From: Paragorgia papillata
Lineage: Eukaryota; Cnidaria; Anthozoa; Scleralcyonacea; Coralliidae
Direction: 5' to 3'
Assembly (NCBI GenBank): GCA_035771165.1
Contig: JAWNZC010000419.1
Span: forward strand, 3,627,001 to 3,691,000
DNA: 64,000 bases
The position numbers and the translations under genes are program-made. The notes under the pieces were generated by a model. The model was given only the letters and a program-made list of their open reading frames with translations, did no database searches and was not told the origin of the DNA. Below are positions 35,053-45,435 of this stretch, in pieces (positions within the stretch are counted from its first letter, which is position 1; the number at the start of each line of letters is the position of its first letter).

Positions 35053-35174
35053 TTCGTTCGTTCGTTCGTTCGTTCGTTCGTTCGTTCGTTCGTTCGTTCG
35101 TTCGTTCGTTCGTTCGTTCGTTCGTTCGTTCGTTCGTTCGTTCGTTCGTTCGTTCGTTCGTTCGTTCGTTCGTT
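35053..35174 (+). repeat. (TTCG)n microsatellite
   Basis: About thirty TTCG tetramers, uninterrupted until TTACTTCG. Confidence 0.97.
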
Positions 35175-35235
35175 ACTTCGTTCGTTCGTTACTTAGTTAG
35201 TCCGCTAAACTGCAAAACCCTAACTCTAAATAATA

Positions 35236-35493
35236 CAGTCGTTGGCACCTAAGCGTGTACACCGCCCGTCAAAACATGTTCTAAATTTAAGCCAAAGTTA
35301 ACCGTTTTGAAATCAACACCGTGGGATTGGCGAGACGTGATTGGCTAAGGGCACATCCATGTGACAATAATGCATTGGTTCGAATGTATCGAATGAAATT
35401 AAACCTAATACGTTAGCAAGGTAAACATTTAACTTTGACGTTGACATAAAACATGTTTTGACGGCGGTGTACACGCTTAGGTGCCAACGACTG
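35236..35493. mobile_element. Tc1/mariner-like MITE, 258 bp
   Basis: The ends CAGTCGTTGGCACCTAAGCG and their inverted partner continue for about 46 bp with a few mismatches. The element is flanked by TA at 35234-35235 and 35494-35495, as expected for Tc1/mariner. No transposase. Confidence 0.8.
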
Positions 35494-35495
35494 TA

Positions 35496-36040
35496 TTCTA
35501 ATCTAATCCGAAATGAGTTTGAATTCAAAAGAATCGAGGTGATTTTTTGACGTCACAACGGTCAACTCCAGTTGGCCGTTTGATATTATTACAAGTACGC
35601 AAATGTTTGGTTGGTGATTACATGACGTACTGCAGGAAATCCAAGATGGCGTCCTGAACTTCACTCAAGAGTTCCAAGCAAATGAAGCAATATTAAATGA
35701 ACTTGGTTGGAATGGATTTTGTCACAGGTAGGACTAAAGATTGTTCTAACTATTATATAAACACTAAGCATATGAAAAAGTTTGTGTTGTCATATTTCTT
35801 TGAGTGAAATTCCATTAATCAAGCATTCAATTGTGACGTTTAATATAGTCACTGAGACTCACAAGCTTCGGCTTTGTCAGATAATTTAGTAATTTACAAT
35901 CAACTATGTCAACATAATTTTATATAAATATATTATACTTAGTCTCATCTAATAATTTCTTTAATATATTAAGAAAAATGAGTGGTGTGGAAAATAATAA
36001 AGATAGTCATATATAAGTTTGTTTGAAACTTTATTATAAG
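35496..36040. other. No recognisable gene
   Basis: AT-rich sequence with nothing recognised before the poly-G tract. Confidence 0.4.
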
Positions 36041-36047
36041 GATCAAG

Positions 36048-36370
36048 GGAGGGGGGGGGGGGGGGGGGGGGGGGAGGGGGGGGGTGGTGAACAGATAGAT
36101 GGATGGGTGAGTGAGATTCATGGAGGAAGGAATGGACAGGCATGAATGGATAGGGAGATAGGTGGATGGAGGAGAGGGGGATGGGTGGATAGATAGCTCA
36201 GATAGAGTAACAGAGGAATGGATTGATTGACAGACAGATGTAAAGATAGATGGGTGGATGGAGGAAGGGAGGGATGGAGGGAGGAGGGAGGGAGGGAGGG
36301 ATGGAGGGAGGGAGGGATGGAGGGAGGGAGGGATGGAGGGAGGGAAGAAGGGAGGGAGGGAGGTAGGGAT
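36048..36370 (+). repeat. Poly-G tract and GGAGGGA/GGATGGAG minisatellite
   Basis: A run of about 35 bases, almost all G, is followed by loose GATGGGTGGATGGA and then regular GGGATGGAGGGAGG repeats. Assembly is likely unreliable here. Confidence 0.9.
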
Positions 36371-36835
36371 GGATAGAATAGAATAGAATAAAACTTTATT
36401 TCACGAGGGAAAAGATGTATTAACCAGAAAGGTTATCTAACAAACGGCCCTCAAAATATAACAATAATTACAAAATGATATACTAAACAGAATACACTAT
36501 ATATAAATACCGGGGGAAAATAATGTTTAGTAGAATATAGTCAAGTAGAAATACATTTACAATTCAATAGAAATTTACAGTTTAAGCAAAACAAATCTTC
36601 TAGATGGTCAATAAAAGTAAGTTTATCAAGAAAGTAATAATGGAGTTTGTTTTTAGTGGTAGTTATTCTTAATATTGTAGGAGCTTATATTTATTGTCTA
36701 ATGAGTTAAAAAGAATCGAAGCACTGTAGAGAAATGTGCGCTTACCAAAACCAGTATGTGGGTAAGGCAGCTTAAGATCATATAAACAGGCTCTAGTACA
36801 AGCATGTTGTTTATTGGCAGATAGTAGTAGTAGAA
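36371..36835 (-). pseudogene. LINE tail fragment
   Basis: The minus strand reads ACTRACLYDLKLPYPHTGFG then KRTFLYSASILFNSLDN, the usual C-terminal end of LINE ORF2. The 3' UTR ends in the (GAATA)n run AGAATAGAATAGAATAAAAC at 36377-36396. Confidence 0.6.
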
Positions 36836-37670
36836 CTTTATTTAATGAGGGTAACACATGACAGCAAAATGCTGATAAACTTGTGGCCCTCCTACAATTC
36901 CTAATTACCATTATATAAAATAGAATGGCAATTTAACTAACTAAAGAAATCATTAAAAAATAAGACATGCAAAGTAGGTATAGAATTTAAAAATATTATT
37001 ATACATATATAGGTTAGGTATTAAAAATTAGTGTTTCAAAGTTATCAATATGTTCATATTTTGCTAAAAAGTAAGAATGTATTGCTTTATTAAAACTAAC
37101 TTAAAAAAAGTTTCAAGTATAGTTGGGCTAAACTCTGTAATAGTCTTCCGTTTGATACTAAACTAGCGGAATCAATTTACACTTTTAAGAATTTATTGAA
37201 ACAAAATGGTTATCGGGCACGTACACTGTAATATGTTGTAATTCATGGGTCACGCCTACTAATTAACCAACTTCTGTACATATATATTTGCTTGTAAATA
37301 CTTTCTTTTTTACTTTATTTCTTTTGTAATAGTTATAATTGTTTGATGCCCTTCGTGGAAATCAACTAATCGTTGACGGGGCCAGCGTCATTAAATAAAG
37401 TTTTACATACATACATTAAAAGTCTCAGACTTCTTAACTGAGTTCGGCAAGCTGTTCCACAGTTTAATACTTGACACAGTAAATGTTCTACCACCTTCAG
37501 TCTCTCGTTTGTACCGTGGACAAACGAGATTTGTATTACCGTGTCTAGTTTGACATTCGTGAATGTCAGAATTTCTTGTCAATAACTGTTCGATATATGA
37601 TGGAGTAAAATCATTTAGTCTTTTATAAATTAATTTACATTTATTAATTTTTAAAAAAATTTTTTTTTAG
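36836..37670 (-). pseudogene. LINE tail split by a second LINE
   Basis: Minus-strand reading from 37670 gives KCKLIYKRLND, then TNLVCPRYKRETEGGRTFTV and LWNSLPNSVKKS. It resumes below the insert at 37090-37425 and ends in a 3' UTR with GAGGGCCACAAGTTTATCAG near 36880. It is the same family as the copy at 30.3-30.9 kb. Confidence 0.7.
37090..37425 (+). pseudogene. LINE tail inserted into another LINE
   Basis: The plus strand reads SWAKLCNSLPFDTKLAESIY and TFKNLLKQNGYRART, followed by a 3' UTR with GACGGGGCCAGCGTCATTAA and a terminal ACATACATACATT repeat. It lies antisense inside the LINE at 36836-37670. Confidence 0.65.
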
Positions 37671-37679
37671 ATAAAAAAT

Positions 37680-38275
37680 TAAACATAAGTTTAAAGGAAG
37701 GTGGAGCATCAGGGAGGGAGGGAGGGATGGATGGTTGGGTAGATGGATGGGTTGGACAGAAATATGGATCGATCTATGTATATTGCATTTAGTTAATACT
37801 AAATTTTAATAAATTATACATGTGTAAATTATATATAAGCTCTAGAACAAAGCCTGAAAGCAATATCCTGTTGCTGCCTAAAATGTCTGAGTAAAAGTAT
37901 AAGACAGAGTAAAATATTTTGGCACAATAGACAGTAAAACAACAAAGGCACTGCTTTTGCCTTGCGTGTCCCCAATTAGCTGTATATATAGCTAAATACA
38001 TTGACACTCAAATAAAAAGTTATTCACTGGCTCAGGCAGAAGTGGATTAAGCTGGTGACAATTATTTTGTTTGAATTTTAAGGCTTTGAAAATAGGATTT
38101 CCTTCATTCTGAGAGGACTTTTAATGGTAAATCAACAGACATCTAGAATGGTTGCCAGGTTAGTGTTCTGTTGAGTGTTGCAGTATAGAAACTAGTGAAC
38201 AAAGTTCTAACATTTTGAGCAGTGTTGGTAATTGTCACAAAGCGTCAATGACATTTAGCATAATCTGCGCAAATT
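37680..38275. other. No recognisable gene
   Basis: A short GGGAGGGAGGGA tract (37710-37760), then AT-rich unique sequence. Confidence 0.4.
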
Positions 38276-38742
38276 TTGCAGCAGATCTTGTTAAATGTGC
38301 ATTAATCTTAAAAGAAAATTATTTTTAAAAGAGATTAATAATTTGCACATATTAAGAGAACATTTTATGATTGTCTTACACTGGAGAAAGTCAATCGAAA
38401 AATTTAGTGACTCGAGCAACATTACTGTATTAACTCTGCTGTCCGAATTGGTCTTTAGTATTTTATTCTGGCTAACGCTAGACGATATTATTCACCTCTG
38501 GGGAAGCCTTCGGATAGGAATGAGTTATAAACTATCTCTCTAACTCTTTCCTGTCCGAATTTGTCTTTAGTATTTTACCTCTGGGAAAGCCTTCGGATAG
38601 GAATGAGTTATAAACTATCTCTCTAACTCTTTCCTGTCCGCATTTGTCTTTAGTATTTTATTCTGGCTAACGCCAGAATATTTTCTAATGCCAGACGATT
38701 TTATTCACCTCTGGGGAAGCCCTCGGACAGGAGAGAGTTAAT
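38276..38742 (+). repeat. Duplicated block plus three short-repeat copies
   Basis: 38276-38473 is nearly identical to 46484-46687. It runs into tandem copies of the TTTCCTGTCCGAATTGGTCT ... CTCGGACAGGA subtype of the short interspersed repeat up to 38742. Frames read across it are not supported. Confidence 0.7.
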
Positions 38743-39483
38743 GAACTTGCAGCTTCAGGATTCTGGTCTAGCGTTCCACCTGTTGAGCTAGCAAACAAAA
38801 TCGGGATTTGAGGCCCAAGTTTTATTCAATTTAAATATTCAATAAAATATTCGACGAGACACATGAAAAAACTTTATGGTTTTCTAGAGTGCAAAAAAGT
38901 AGAGCGCTGCGTAGGTATTATTTTAGTTAGAGCAAGTAAAAAAGGTGGTAAATAAACTGCTGAGACTAGTTTCTTTTTACTCTAAAATCTTCGCTCGAAA
39001 CGTCAGTTTTCAATTCGAAACGTCGGTTTTCAGTCTCAGTCGGCAGTTTTACCTTTTTACTTTGCTCATAACTTTCTGACGCTGTCAATTCACTATAAGT
39101 AATACAAACTACAATGCTACAATACTAATAACAGTACAAGACATTATAAACAGAAAAAGCCAAAAAGGTGAGCTTGATAAGGAATAAGCAAGATTCGTAT
39201 GAATCATATTAATCGCCAACCTTAATCGCTGGTCTTCTCTCAGGAGCTTGCGAATTCAAGATGGTGGAGCGAACTTTTTTTTATTATCTTGGAGTGAATA
39301 TGAGCATATTTTATATTTAGACAAAGGATTTTCTCAGTAATGTGTGCAGAAGTGGCGAACTCGTGGAAATGCCTAAATTTAATACTCGTACAGGACCGAA
39401 TAAGATTTGTTTAGAATAGCTAATGCCTAATTAATTCTAGTTAATAATCGTACAGTTTCGAATAAGGTCGTTTATAGTTTAGT
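38743..39483. other. Mostly unique; Penelope-like end motif
   Basis: TCGCTCGAAACGTCAG and AATTCGAAACGTCGG near 38993-39030 resemble the GAAACGT motif of the Penelope-like ends at 42.64 and 62.54 kb. No gene was seen. Confidence 0.35.
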
Positions 39484-39951
39484 TTAAAGTGCTTACAGTA
39501 TATATGAAACGAAAATTAAGTTTGTCTTATTTGAAAGTACTTTTGAAATGACAAAGTAACATCTTTTGCTGTTTTTTTTTGTTTCCTTTCTTCGTTTTTT
39601 GAGATATTTCAGTTTGTTTGATATGCGAAACTAAACAGTGACATCACAACGTGCATATGTATAATGGATTACTCGGAAAGGTTATATATCTTTGCTATTA
39701 GTAAACAGAATCAGTTGAAAATGTATATCTTTGTTGTTGTAAGGGGAAAACACACACATAATTGCTTCGAAGTGATTCCGTGTGATAATAGCAAAGATAT
39801 ATAACCTTTCTGGTTAGTTTCGCTTATAAAACAAACTTAAATATCTCAAAAACGAAGCAAGGAAACAAAAACCCGCAAAAGATGTTACTTTGTCATTTTA
39901 AAAGTACTTTCGAATAAGACAAACTTAATTTTCGTTTCATGAGCACTTTAA
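39484..39951. mobile_element. 468-bp MITE of the TTAAAGTGC family (possible piggyBac type)
   Basis: TTAAAGTGCTTAC and its partner GAGCACTTTAA bound inverted repeats carrying ATGAAACGAAAATTAAG and TGACAAAGTAACATCTTTTG. Both ends carry TTAA, the piggyBac target. The interior holds an inverted ATATATCTTTGCTATTA block and a TGACATCACAACGTG motif. There is no transposase, so superfamily assignment is tentative. Confidence 0.7.
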
Positions 39952-39982
39952 TAATTTGCTATAGATTGACCAGGCGGAAAGC

Positions 39983-40110
39983 GTAATCTATTGATGAATA
40001 TAAGAGCCCAGCATAAAACACGAAGCAGTGGCATTTTTTAAATATTTAATTTTTAAAAATGCCACTGCTTCGTGTTTTATGCTGGGCTCTTATATTCATC
40101 AATAGATTAC
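39983..40110. repeat. 128-bp perfect palindrome made of Penelope-like termini
   Basis: The two arms of about 58 bp are identical. They contain GCCCAGCATAAAACACGAA, which is also the outer end of the Penelope-like fragment at 43.63 kb. The palindrome looks like two inverted copies of that terminus. Confidence 0.8.
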
Positions 40111-40287
40111 ACTTTAATAATCATTTACCATACAAACACAATAAAAAAGTATGAGTATAGACGTATATAGCAGTAGGGGGAAACTAAATTCCCATCTTTA
40201 TAACTGCTTTCCTAATATAATATAAGAAAACAATTTACATCCCAACAAAGAAATATATAATAAAAAATTGTCAAGATCTTGAATAAT

Positions 40288-40475
40288 TCTTCAAAGATTT
40301 TTTAAAAAGGTTTAATTAAGCTAGGCGAAGATAAAACTGAAGAAAGAAGAGAATTCCAGTCGTTGACGTGTACACTGCAACTCCTTGAAAATAGTTCTTC
40401 AAAGATTTTTTAAAAATATTTAATTAAGCTAGGCGAAGAAGGAAGAGAATTCCAGTCGTTGACGTACACTGCAAA
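40288..40475 (-). repeat. Tandem duplication of a LINE-tail scrap
   Basis: A block of about 100 bp with TTCTTCAAAGATTTTTTAAA and GAATTCCAGTCGTTGACG is present twice. The latter reads VNDWNS on the minus strand, as in LINE tails. Confidence 0.5.
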
Positions 40476-40652
40476 TCCTTAAAACCTTGTTTTAAGAAAA
40501 AAAAATCTTGTTTCCCATCTGCAAGATAATAATCTTGCTGGTTTTCTTGACAAGATATTTTGTCTTAAAACAAGATTAAATATCTTACAATAAGAAATAA
40601 GAATCTTAAAATAAGTAAATTTATCTTGACAAGATTTTGAGGTTTTGCAGTC
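40471..40652. mobile_element. MITE-like foldback with CTGCAAA ends
   Basis: CTGCAAATCCTTAAAACCTT and the partner GATTTTGAGGTTTTGCAG are inverted. The interior is rich in repeated AATCTTG and CAAGAT. Confidence 0.5.
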
Positions 40653-40746
40653 TATCGATTAAAAAAAGAATAAGTCAAAAAAAAAGAAGTCTAGAATGAA
40701 ATAGTCTATACAGGGGGAACATTTCTTTGAAATAAATAATCGTACA

Positions 40747-40898
<152 letters not shown>

Positions 40899-41452
40899 AG
40901 CTTTGATATAGATATTGTAGAATACAAGTACCAGGCTGGGTGAATGCAACAGCTAATATCAAGAATTATCAAGGTCGAAGTCTGTGTTATCTGCCGAAGC
41001 TGAAGGCTGAGGTTGATAATGCGGTCTGAGAACTTGATAATTCTTGATATCAAAAAAGTCGAATTCCATACAACTGTAGTTGTTTTATTATATATTTTCA
41101 GTTGAAAATGTAAAGAGAATCACTCCCTCAGAACCAAAAATGCAGTTCAAAGACAGTTGTTTTTTCCCCCGCGCTTTTCTTCGGTTTGTCAGCTCGTCAG
41201 TGGCGTCACGTCAGCACATGCACGATAAGTCCTTTTTCCTACAGATAATACCTCCAGAAACAACAGATAATAGCATTGTGTGCTCTGAATCAAACAATTA
41301 CAGCGGCAAATACAACTAAAAGTGCAGATATCAAGAATTCTTACCAAGTTTCTGACCAATTATAATCAAGGATTCGGAAAAAATGTATAATAATGCCAAT
41401 TACTGCATGCGCCTCGAAATTATTATTATTATTCGGATAATTACAATTATTG

Positions 41453-41489
<37 letters not shown>
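40899..41489. other. Inverted block, otherwise no gene
   Basis: TATCAAGAATTATCAAG (40957) and CTTGATAATTCTTGATATC (41033) form a short foldback. An (AT)n run follows at 41457-41487. A 79-codon plus frame at 41080 has no supporting features. Confidence 0.4.
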
Positions 41490-41711
41490 TAATATTTAGA
41501 GCCGATAAAGCCCGTACTGCAAGGTTTTTAAATGGCTTCTAAAAAGAATCACTTCATACGTTCATTGGCGTAGTAATTTTGAAAATTAAGCTTATCTCAG
41601 CCGTTAAAAACCAGCGAGAAACTTAGAGCGAGTCTATATCACATATATAGATCCGATACGCTCATGATTTTTCTTTGTGTTTTCCTCATGAATTATTAAT
41701 GAATTTTAGAA

Positions 41712-41712
<1 letters not shown>
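41490..41712 (+). mobile_element. Hairpin-family element inserted in (AT)n
   Basis: It starts TAATATTTAGAGCCGATAAA and ends CCTCATGAATTATTAATGAA TTTTAGAA. It is flanked by (AT)n on both sides. The hairpin part is reduced compared with other members. Confidence 0.5.
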
Positions 41713-41738
<26 letters not shown>

Positions 41739-41742
<4 letters not shown>

Positions 41743-42073
41743 TAAAATTTGTTCTCAAACTTTATACTCAGAAAAATGTCTGAGTATCCCTGACGGGATT
41801 CGAACCCGCGACCTTCTGATTCTAGACAGACGCTCTACCGACTGAGCTACTGGGACTCAGACGGTAGTGAGAAGGATAAATCGTGATCTGGTTCGTTTCA
41901 TGACATGCGAACTTCATACTCGAAGTCACAAACACGTCGGTTGTCTTGTTGTAATGTGCGTCTGTCTAGAATAAAAAAAACGTCTGTCTAGAATCAGAAG
42001 GTCGCGGGTTCGAATCCCGTCAGGGATACTCGACATTTTTCTGAGTATAAAGCTTGAGAACAAATTTTACTCA
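41739..42073. repeat. Foldback carrying tRNA-like sequences in both arms
   Basis: GAGTAAAATTTGTTCTCAA and its inverted partner bound the structure. The left arm contains a 72-nt tRNA-like sequence on the minus strand (41785-41856). The right arm repeats its 3' half on the plus strand (about 41981-42027). Confidence 0.75.
41785..41856 (-). tRNA. tRNA-like sequence in a repeat, probably a SINE relic
   Basis: GTCCCAGTAGCTCAGTCGGT AGAGC gives acceptor and D arms, and CGGGTTCGAATCCCG gives a perfect T arm. The acceptor stem has one A-A mismatch. The anticodon stem pairs over only four bases (TCTG/CAGA), and the nominal anticodon AGA would be Ser without the expected long variable arm. The same sequence recurs at 44638-44709 beside identical flanks, so it is a repeat component and not a working gene. 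Confidence 0.5.
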
Positions 42074-42450
42074 CATTACACCAAGCTACAATTTCAACTA
42101 ACATATATATATATATATATACCAAAAAAACCCACGGTATGTAACATAAAGGTCACTAAGTTGGCGTAGGTTCAAGAGCGCTCAATACCATTATAGGCAG
42201 AGCGAAATATAAAGATCGCGTAAGCGTGAAACTCAGAGTAGCGACTCAGCATTAAACTCAATTATATATATATATATATACTGTAGAAGATGTTGTAAAA
42301 ACTTTTGGCAGAGTGCTCGATGGGAATCCAGAGCATAATATAGTTAAAGTTCAAAGACTCAACAGGTTTGATTAGATATTTTATTACTATTTAGTTTCGT
42401 GCCACAAATATTGTGTGGTACTCTTCAGATAAAATGGTCTAAATAAAAAA
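42074..42450. other. (AT)n tracts, no gene
   Basis: Short (AT)n tracts near 42101-42121 and 42262-42282 separate unremarkable sequence. Confidence 0.4.
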
Positions 42451-42499
42451 TATATAGAAAAAGTATTGAAATATAGTGCGGAAAAAAAAAAATCGATTT

Positions 42500-42790
42500 G
42501 TTATTGTTATTTTGCTTTGATTGGCTAATTTTTTGTATCTCATCAATTTGTTATTGTTATTTTTATCTGATTGGCTTATTTTTGGTCACATGATTACCTT
42601 TCGTATATAAGCTCATTGTTTGTTTACACTCTTTACGTTTCTCTCTGACGAAGGGCCTTCGCTCGAAACGTTAGACTCCTACGTTCTCTGTTTCGGCAGT
42701 ATATCTAACCTTACTGTATTTCGATTGTTGTTTCTACACTGCCTACGCAGCACGCTATTTTTATTTCACTACTTTTATTTTTATTTTACA
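42500..42790 (+). mobile_element. Penelope-like terminal repeat fragment
   Basis: It is shared with 62440-62670: TTTCGTATATAAGCTCATT, CTCTCTGACGAAGGGCCTTC, GCTCGAAACGTTAGACTCC, GTTTCGGCAGTATATCTAAC. The CTGACGAA...GAAAC core resembles the ribozyme-like motif at the Penelope fragment at 43.7 kb, hence the call. A TATATAAG box lies upstream of the motif. Confidence 0.45.
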
Positions 42791-42865
42791 ATTATTAAAA
42801 TTATTACAATTATTGGGAATGTAAGAGTATTACCGTCCTTTGACCACCCACAAACAAAATTATTT

Positions 42866-42948
42866 TAGATGTTCTTTCTTTCCGAGAACCATCATCCTTT
42901 GGAATAGCTTGTCTACTACTATCAAATGCTGCAGTAGTATTAGTCAGT
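42866..42948 (+). pseudogene. LINE tail scrap
   Basis: The plus strand reads RCSFFPRTIILWNSLSTTIK, the FFPRTI..WN.L signature of LINE ORF2 ends. It is cut by the foldback at 42949. Confidence 0.6.
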
Positions 42949-43221
42949 TTACAGCGGATTCAGGTTGACCGTTTAACGGCAACATTTGTCGCGTTCGTTG
43001 CAACAGTTAATTAAGACGTTTCCATGCAAAATGTCAGACGTTGCTGGGCGGGACTTACAACGTTCTGTCAAAAAATATCAGCGTTGCGTGTGAATTTACT
43101 AAGAACTTGTAAGCCCCGCCCAGCAACGTCTGACATTTTGCCTGGAAACGTCGTATAATTAATCAGTTGCAACGAACGCGACAAATGTTGCCGTTAAACG
43201 GTCAACCTGAATCCGCTGTAA
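42949..43221. mobile_element. 273-bp foldback MITE
   Basis: The ends TTACAGCGGATTCAGGTTGA and their partner form arms of more than 100 bp with few mismatches. The arms contain GGCAACATTTGTCGCGTTCG and CAACGTCTGACATTTTG. It is inserted in a LINE scrap. Confidence 0.8.
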
Positions 43222-43619
43222 GTGTAAGTTAAAGTGTTACTATAAGGATAAGCTCTCAACTTACCAGCCGCCATAGTCAACTTCTTTTTTTTCTTTTTTT
43301 TTCTTTTTTTTTTTCTCCTTTTTTTTTTTTAAGTTTTCTTTTTAATTTTTTCTTTTTTTCATATATATATATTACCGCTTCTCAACTTGTTTGGGGGAAA
43401 ATGTCAATTGGGGCGATAGTCCTGTTTTTCTCCCAGCCACTATGTTACTTGTTGTATTCATGTGATATAATGTTGTGACAAAGCAAATAAAATAAATAAA
43501 AAGTATTCTCTGCTGCGCTTCAAGGGTTTTTCGCTTGGTTCTTCGGTTTTCCATCCTCTGTAAAATCAACACCTTCATCTTAGTTGTGCTCCGGGTCTGA
43601 CATACATGTGTCGAATGAT

Positions 43620-44065
43620 AAAGATTAAAGCCCAGCATAAAACACGAATGTGAGGCATTGTAAAAGTATAATAAAATTAACTTATTAAGGTTCTAACGTT
43701 TCATTGCTTCGCGCAACTTCATCAGAGAATGAATGATATAGGTAGGTGTCAATAAATTAATTACGGTATTTACATATAAGTTATTTACATATTGGCGTTT
43801 GCAGGAAGTGAGAAAATGTGAGGTCTCACCCATTAGAAAGTGAGGTGAGATTCGTGTGTGGAGAAGAAATCGGCATGTTTGACCGATATACAACGAATTA
43901 GATCGTTGACACTTGAAACGGTACACAACACGGGGACTAAGACACTTGAGAATCCTGTCCTTAAAGGTAAAGAAGTGTGACAATTGAAGAGTAGGACGAA
44001 AAACTACACGAAGATTGACATGTGGAAAAGCACTGAAGGATAGTTTGAAAGAGTAGTTCATAGTT
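43620..44065 (-). pseudogene. Penelope-like element, C-terminal GIY-YIG fragment
   Basis: The minus frame (43693-44061, 122 codons) reads FPHVNLRVVFRPTLQLSHFF, TFKDRILKCLSPRVVYRFKC, then SNSLYIGQTCRFLLHTRIS, the linker and GIY-YIG endonuclease start of Penelope-like retroelements (the YRFKC...LYIGQT.R pattern). The rest of the nuclease is replaced by a short divergent tail, so it is probably non-functional. The stop lies within a hammerhead-like motif. No RT domain is seen upstream, so the copy is truncated. The outer end carries GCCCAGCATAAAACACGAA, shared with the palindrome at 39983-40110. Confidence 0.7.
43693..43727 (-). ncRNA. Hammerhead-like core at the end of the Penelope fragment
   Basis: On the minus strand CTGATGAA, a stem GTTGC / GCAAT, then GAAACGTTAG. 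This resembles the CUGANGA...GAAA hammerhead core with one extra A before stem II. Hammerhead motifs are known from Penelope-like elements. Stems I and III are not evident to me, so activity is doubtful. Confidence 0.35.
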
Positions 44066-44300
44066 TCAAAGCATAGTTTCCCACGGAAAATTTTTGATTT
44101 CTAAGGTCTCTGAAACACTATTTCCTGCATTTTGAGGCAAGTATTTAAGAGTAATCTGAAAGCCATAAGTTGCATAATTTTTTGAAATCAAACCAGAACA
44201 TAGAATGATACACGTCTGAATATCTTTAGATTTATTATAAACACGTCGTAAATGTAAAAACAAGTTGGAGGCATTTTGTATGAACCCTTAGTATTGTAAT
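44066..44300 (+). mobile_element. hAT-like element copy, left piece
   Basis: It matches 22035-22235 (GGTCTCTGAAACACT.TTTCC, GAGGCAAGTATTTAAGAGTA). Its partner is at 44815-44934; the intervening 500 bp is an insertion of foldbacks and (AT)n. Confidence 0.6.
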
Positions 44301-44314
44301 TTATAGCATATGCC

Positions 44315-44343
<29 letters not shown>

Positions 44344-44346
<3 letters not shown>

Positions 44347-44462
44347 ATAAAGTATAGTTTTACCTTAAAGTCTTCGCTACCAGAGGTTTCGCCTGATGAT
44401 CCCGTTTAGGGTGAAACCTCTGGTAGCGAAGACTTTAAGGTAAAACTATACTTTATACTTTG
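44344..44462. repeat. Perfect palindrome with 49-bp arms
   Basis: AAAGTATAAAGTATAGTTTT ... and its exact complement are separated by 21 bases (GCCTGATGATCCCGTTTAGG and one T). (AT)n tracts flank the region. Confidence 0.85.
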
Positions 44463-44521
44463 TATTTTGCTCTATCTATATGGTATTGAGCACTCTCTAA
44501 CATTTCGTGAACCATAACTCA

Positions 44522-44569
<48 letters not shown>

Positions 44570-44637
44570 ATGTGTGTCACATATATATATATATATATAT
44601 GTGAGTAAAATTTGTTTACTCAGAAAAATGTCTGAGT

Positions 44638-44709
44638 ATCCCTGACGGGATTCGAACCCGCGACCTTCTGATATCTAGACAGACGCTCTGCCGACTGAGC
44701 TACTGGGAC
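44638..44709 (-). repeat. tRNA-like repeat, second copy
   Basis: It is nearly identical to 41785-41856 with the same flanks (GTGAGTAAAATTTG..., CAGACGGTAGTGAGAAGG). The anticodon region has an extra base and one stem change, further from a functional tRNA. Confidence 0.6.
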
Positions 44710-44814
44710 TCAGACGGTAGTGAGAAGGATAAATCGCGATCTGGTGCGTTTTCATGACATGCGAACTTCATACTCGAAGTCACAACACGTCGGTAGTCTA
44801 TATATATAACACAT

Positions 44815-44934
44815 TACTAGTCTACTCACTTGGCCTTAAAACAACTTTAACCCCCCCCCCCCCCCCCCCCCCCTACAAGTTTCTCCACGGATTTAAACTT
44901 TTTACGAGAACGGTTTTGGCCTGGCTACGCCACT
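44815..44934 (+). mobile_element. hAT-like element copy, right piece
   Basis: CTCACTTGGCCTTAAAACAA, a poly-C run and GGCCTGGCTACGCCACTG match the right end of the element at 21965-22405. Confidence 0.6.
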
Positions 44935-45309
44935 GAGCGCTGGAGCATAGTTTAAGAATCTGCGTGCGGATCTGTAAACTATGTTGTCCTGTGAAAGGAA
45001 GGGAAAAATAAATTACCTGCGTTGTACCGCTTCTTCGTAATTCAATCACCGGATACAAGTAAGAATGATAACCCCCGGGATCTATTTATTTATTTATTTA
45101 TTTATTGTCAGGATCGAGTAATTATTGCGCTTAAGAAAACATCCTTTTCAATCGTTCTTCTTTGTTTTTGTTTTTGTCTTTAATGAATCGGCATTAATTC
45201 ATAAGATAAAAACAAAGAATATCAGTATCAAAACAGAGTTTGGATATGTAATCAAACATTTCTATATAATTAAGCCAACTTTTACCTCAAATTTCTCTAA
45301 AAATACTGA

Positions 45310-45350
45310 TTAACCCTTTCATGCGCTGTTGTTGTGAAACAACTTTATCT

Positions 45351-45394
<44 letters not shown>

Positions 45395-45435
45395 GATGTC
45401 TTGGAAAGCCATATACACTTACAGGAAAGGGTTAA
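45310..45435 (+). repeat. Short interspersed repeat, complete copy
   Basis: It runs from TTAACCCTTTCATGCGCTG to GAAAGGGTTAA with CTAACGCCAGACGATTTTAC in the middle. Confidence 0.75.

Noticed and set aside
41785..41856. Functional tRNA gene
   Set aside because: Acceptor mismatch, a four-base anticodon stem and copies in identical repeat flanks point to a SINE or foldback component.
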